Source: Brevibacterium ravenspurgense (GTDB lineage: Bacteria; Actinomycetota; Actinomycetes; Actinomycetales; Brevibacteriaceae). Taken from it: a stretch of DNA of 64,000 nucleotides. The number at the start of each line of letters is the position of its first letter. Position 1 is the stretch's first letter. Positions 63,468-64,000 of this stretch are shown one piece after another. The notes below the pieces were generated by a model. That model did no database searches. It saw only the letters and a program-made list of their open reading frames with translations, and was not told where the DNA came from. Location of the stretch: the NCBI RefSeq assembly GCF_001584615.1, contig NZ_LQQC01000002.1, forward strand, positions 62,001 to 126,000, written 5' to 3'. A program made the translations under genes and the position numbers.

Positions 63468-64000
63468 ACGGACTGACTGACCTCAGCCTTGAACGGCAGC
63501 TGTACGACGACGGCATCCGACGGGTCATCGGAATGGACGAGGTGGGGCGCGGCTGCACCGCAGGCCCCGTCGGGGTGGGGGCCGTCTGGTTCTCACTCGA
63601 TGAACTCCTGGCTGAACCCGCTGGCATCCCGGCGGGGCTCAACGATTCGAAACAGATCACACCGGCGCGCCGACCCGGTGTCGCCCAGTCGGTCCGCGAC
63701 TGGCAGGAGCACGCGCAGGTGAGTTACGCCTCGGCTGCCGAAATTGATGAAATCGGCCTGACAGCAGCACTGGCACTGGCTGGCCGCAGGGCCCTGGCAC
63801 AGCTTCCCGAAGCCGACGTCGTGCTGTTGGACGGCAAACACAACTGGCTGTCTTATGAGCCGTCCCTTGTGGATGCGCACCTGTTTGCCGATGCTGACGC
63901 GGTGGTCCCGGAAGTTCGCACCTTCATCAAGGGCGACGGGCGGATCGTCACGATCGCCGCGGCCTCCGTCATCGCGAAGGTCGACCGTGATGCGCTCATG
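63464..64000 (+). CDS. rnhB: Ribonuclease HII, N-terminal part (continues beyond window)
   Basis: The frame is open to the window end (179 codons seen). It removes RNA from RNA-DNA hybrids. RVIGMDEVGRGCTAGPVGVGAV has the catalytic Asp and Glu, then GLNDSKQI, VVLLDGKHNWL with the third Asp, and FIKGDGRIVTIAAASVIAKVDRDALM. GTG 63464 overlaps the lepB stop as GTGA. The last ~60 residues lie outside. Confidence 0.93.
   Translation, partial: MNGLTDLSLERQLYDDGIRRVIGMDEVGRGCTAGPVGVGAVWFSLDELLAEPAGIPAGLNDSKQITPARRPGVAQSVRDWQEHAQVSYASAAEIDEIGLTAALALAGRRALAQLPEADVVLLDGKHNWLSYEPSLVDAHLFADADAVVPEVRTFIKGDGRIVTIAAASVIAKVDRDALM

Overview
The window is a contiguous stretch of a high-GC (about 60-65%) actinobacterial chromosome. 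Supporting signs are the gene order rpmF-rnc-mutM, smc-ftsY-ffh-rpsP-KH-rimM-trmD-rplS-lepB-rnhB, an NdgR/LtbR-like IclR regulator divergent from leuCD, a ddl / DUF3515 / thiL neighbourhood, a flavin-dependent thymidylate synthase (ThyX), many GTG starts and several leaderless genes with TANNNT boxes 6-7 nt before the start codon. A large LPRTG-anchored Rib/G5-repeat surface protein suggests a Gram-positive wall and a possibly host-associated lifestyle. I cannot fix the genus; Actinomycetaceae or a neighbouring family is a guess.

Layout. 1-4.3 kb: end of an Eis-like acetyltransferase, serA, a CitE-like lyase and leuB. 4.4-10 kb: a secreted NlpC/P60-type protein and the 1565-residue surface protein. 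10.2-19.4 kb: ilvE, an MFS transporter, prolyl oligopeptidase, a lipoate ligase with its accessory domain at the N terminus, an unknown protein, thyX, a Mak_N_cap-like protein, nagB and a 48-residue GPGG membrane protein. 19.5-28.1 kb: glutaminase-STAS, a conserved unknown with hrpB, a fumarylacetoacetate hydrolase-family protein, gltX, a proline iminopeptidase-like protein, tRNA-Gln and tRNA-Glu. 28.2-36.6 kb: iclR/leuCD, murA-plsC-gpsA, a PEBP protein and ddl. 36.6-46.2 kb: DUF3515 lipoprotein, thiL, a DAK2/YloV protein, recG-rsmD-coaD-MFS, and an aspartate dehydrogenase/DUF808 pair. 46.3-52.1 kb: yceD-rpmF-rnc-mutM, then a TPP-riboswitch-led thiO-thiS-thiG-thiF operon. 52.1-64 kb: smc, a small membrane protein, ftsY, ffh, rpsP, KH protein, rimM, trmD, rplS, two signal peptidases and the start of rnhB.

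How it fits together. Most genes are housekeeping: serine and leucine/branched-chain synthesis (serA, leuB, ilvE, leuCD), thiamine synthesis (thiO, thiS, thiG, thiF, thiL), envelope precursors (murA, plsC, gpsA, ddl), translation and ribosome maturation, SRP targeting (ffh, ftsY) with signal cleavage (two lepB), and DNA repair/segregation (recG, mutM, smc, rnhB).

The least ordinary material is non-coding. A 66-bp nested inverted repeat occurs in two convergent intergenic gaps (28.3 and 36.5 kb). Each copy is followed by a degenerate array of 18-19 bp CGGCTAA units, and a broken relative lies at 60 kb. At least nine genes look leaderless, and three divergent gene pairs have leaderless starts on both sides. 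The hrpB and FAH-family genes start 18 bp apart around one symmetric TAGACTA box.
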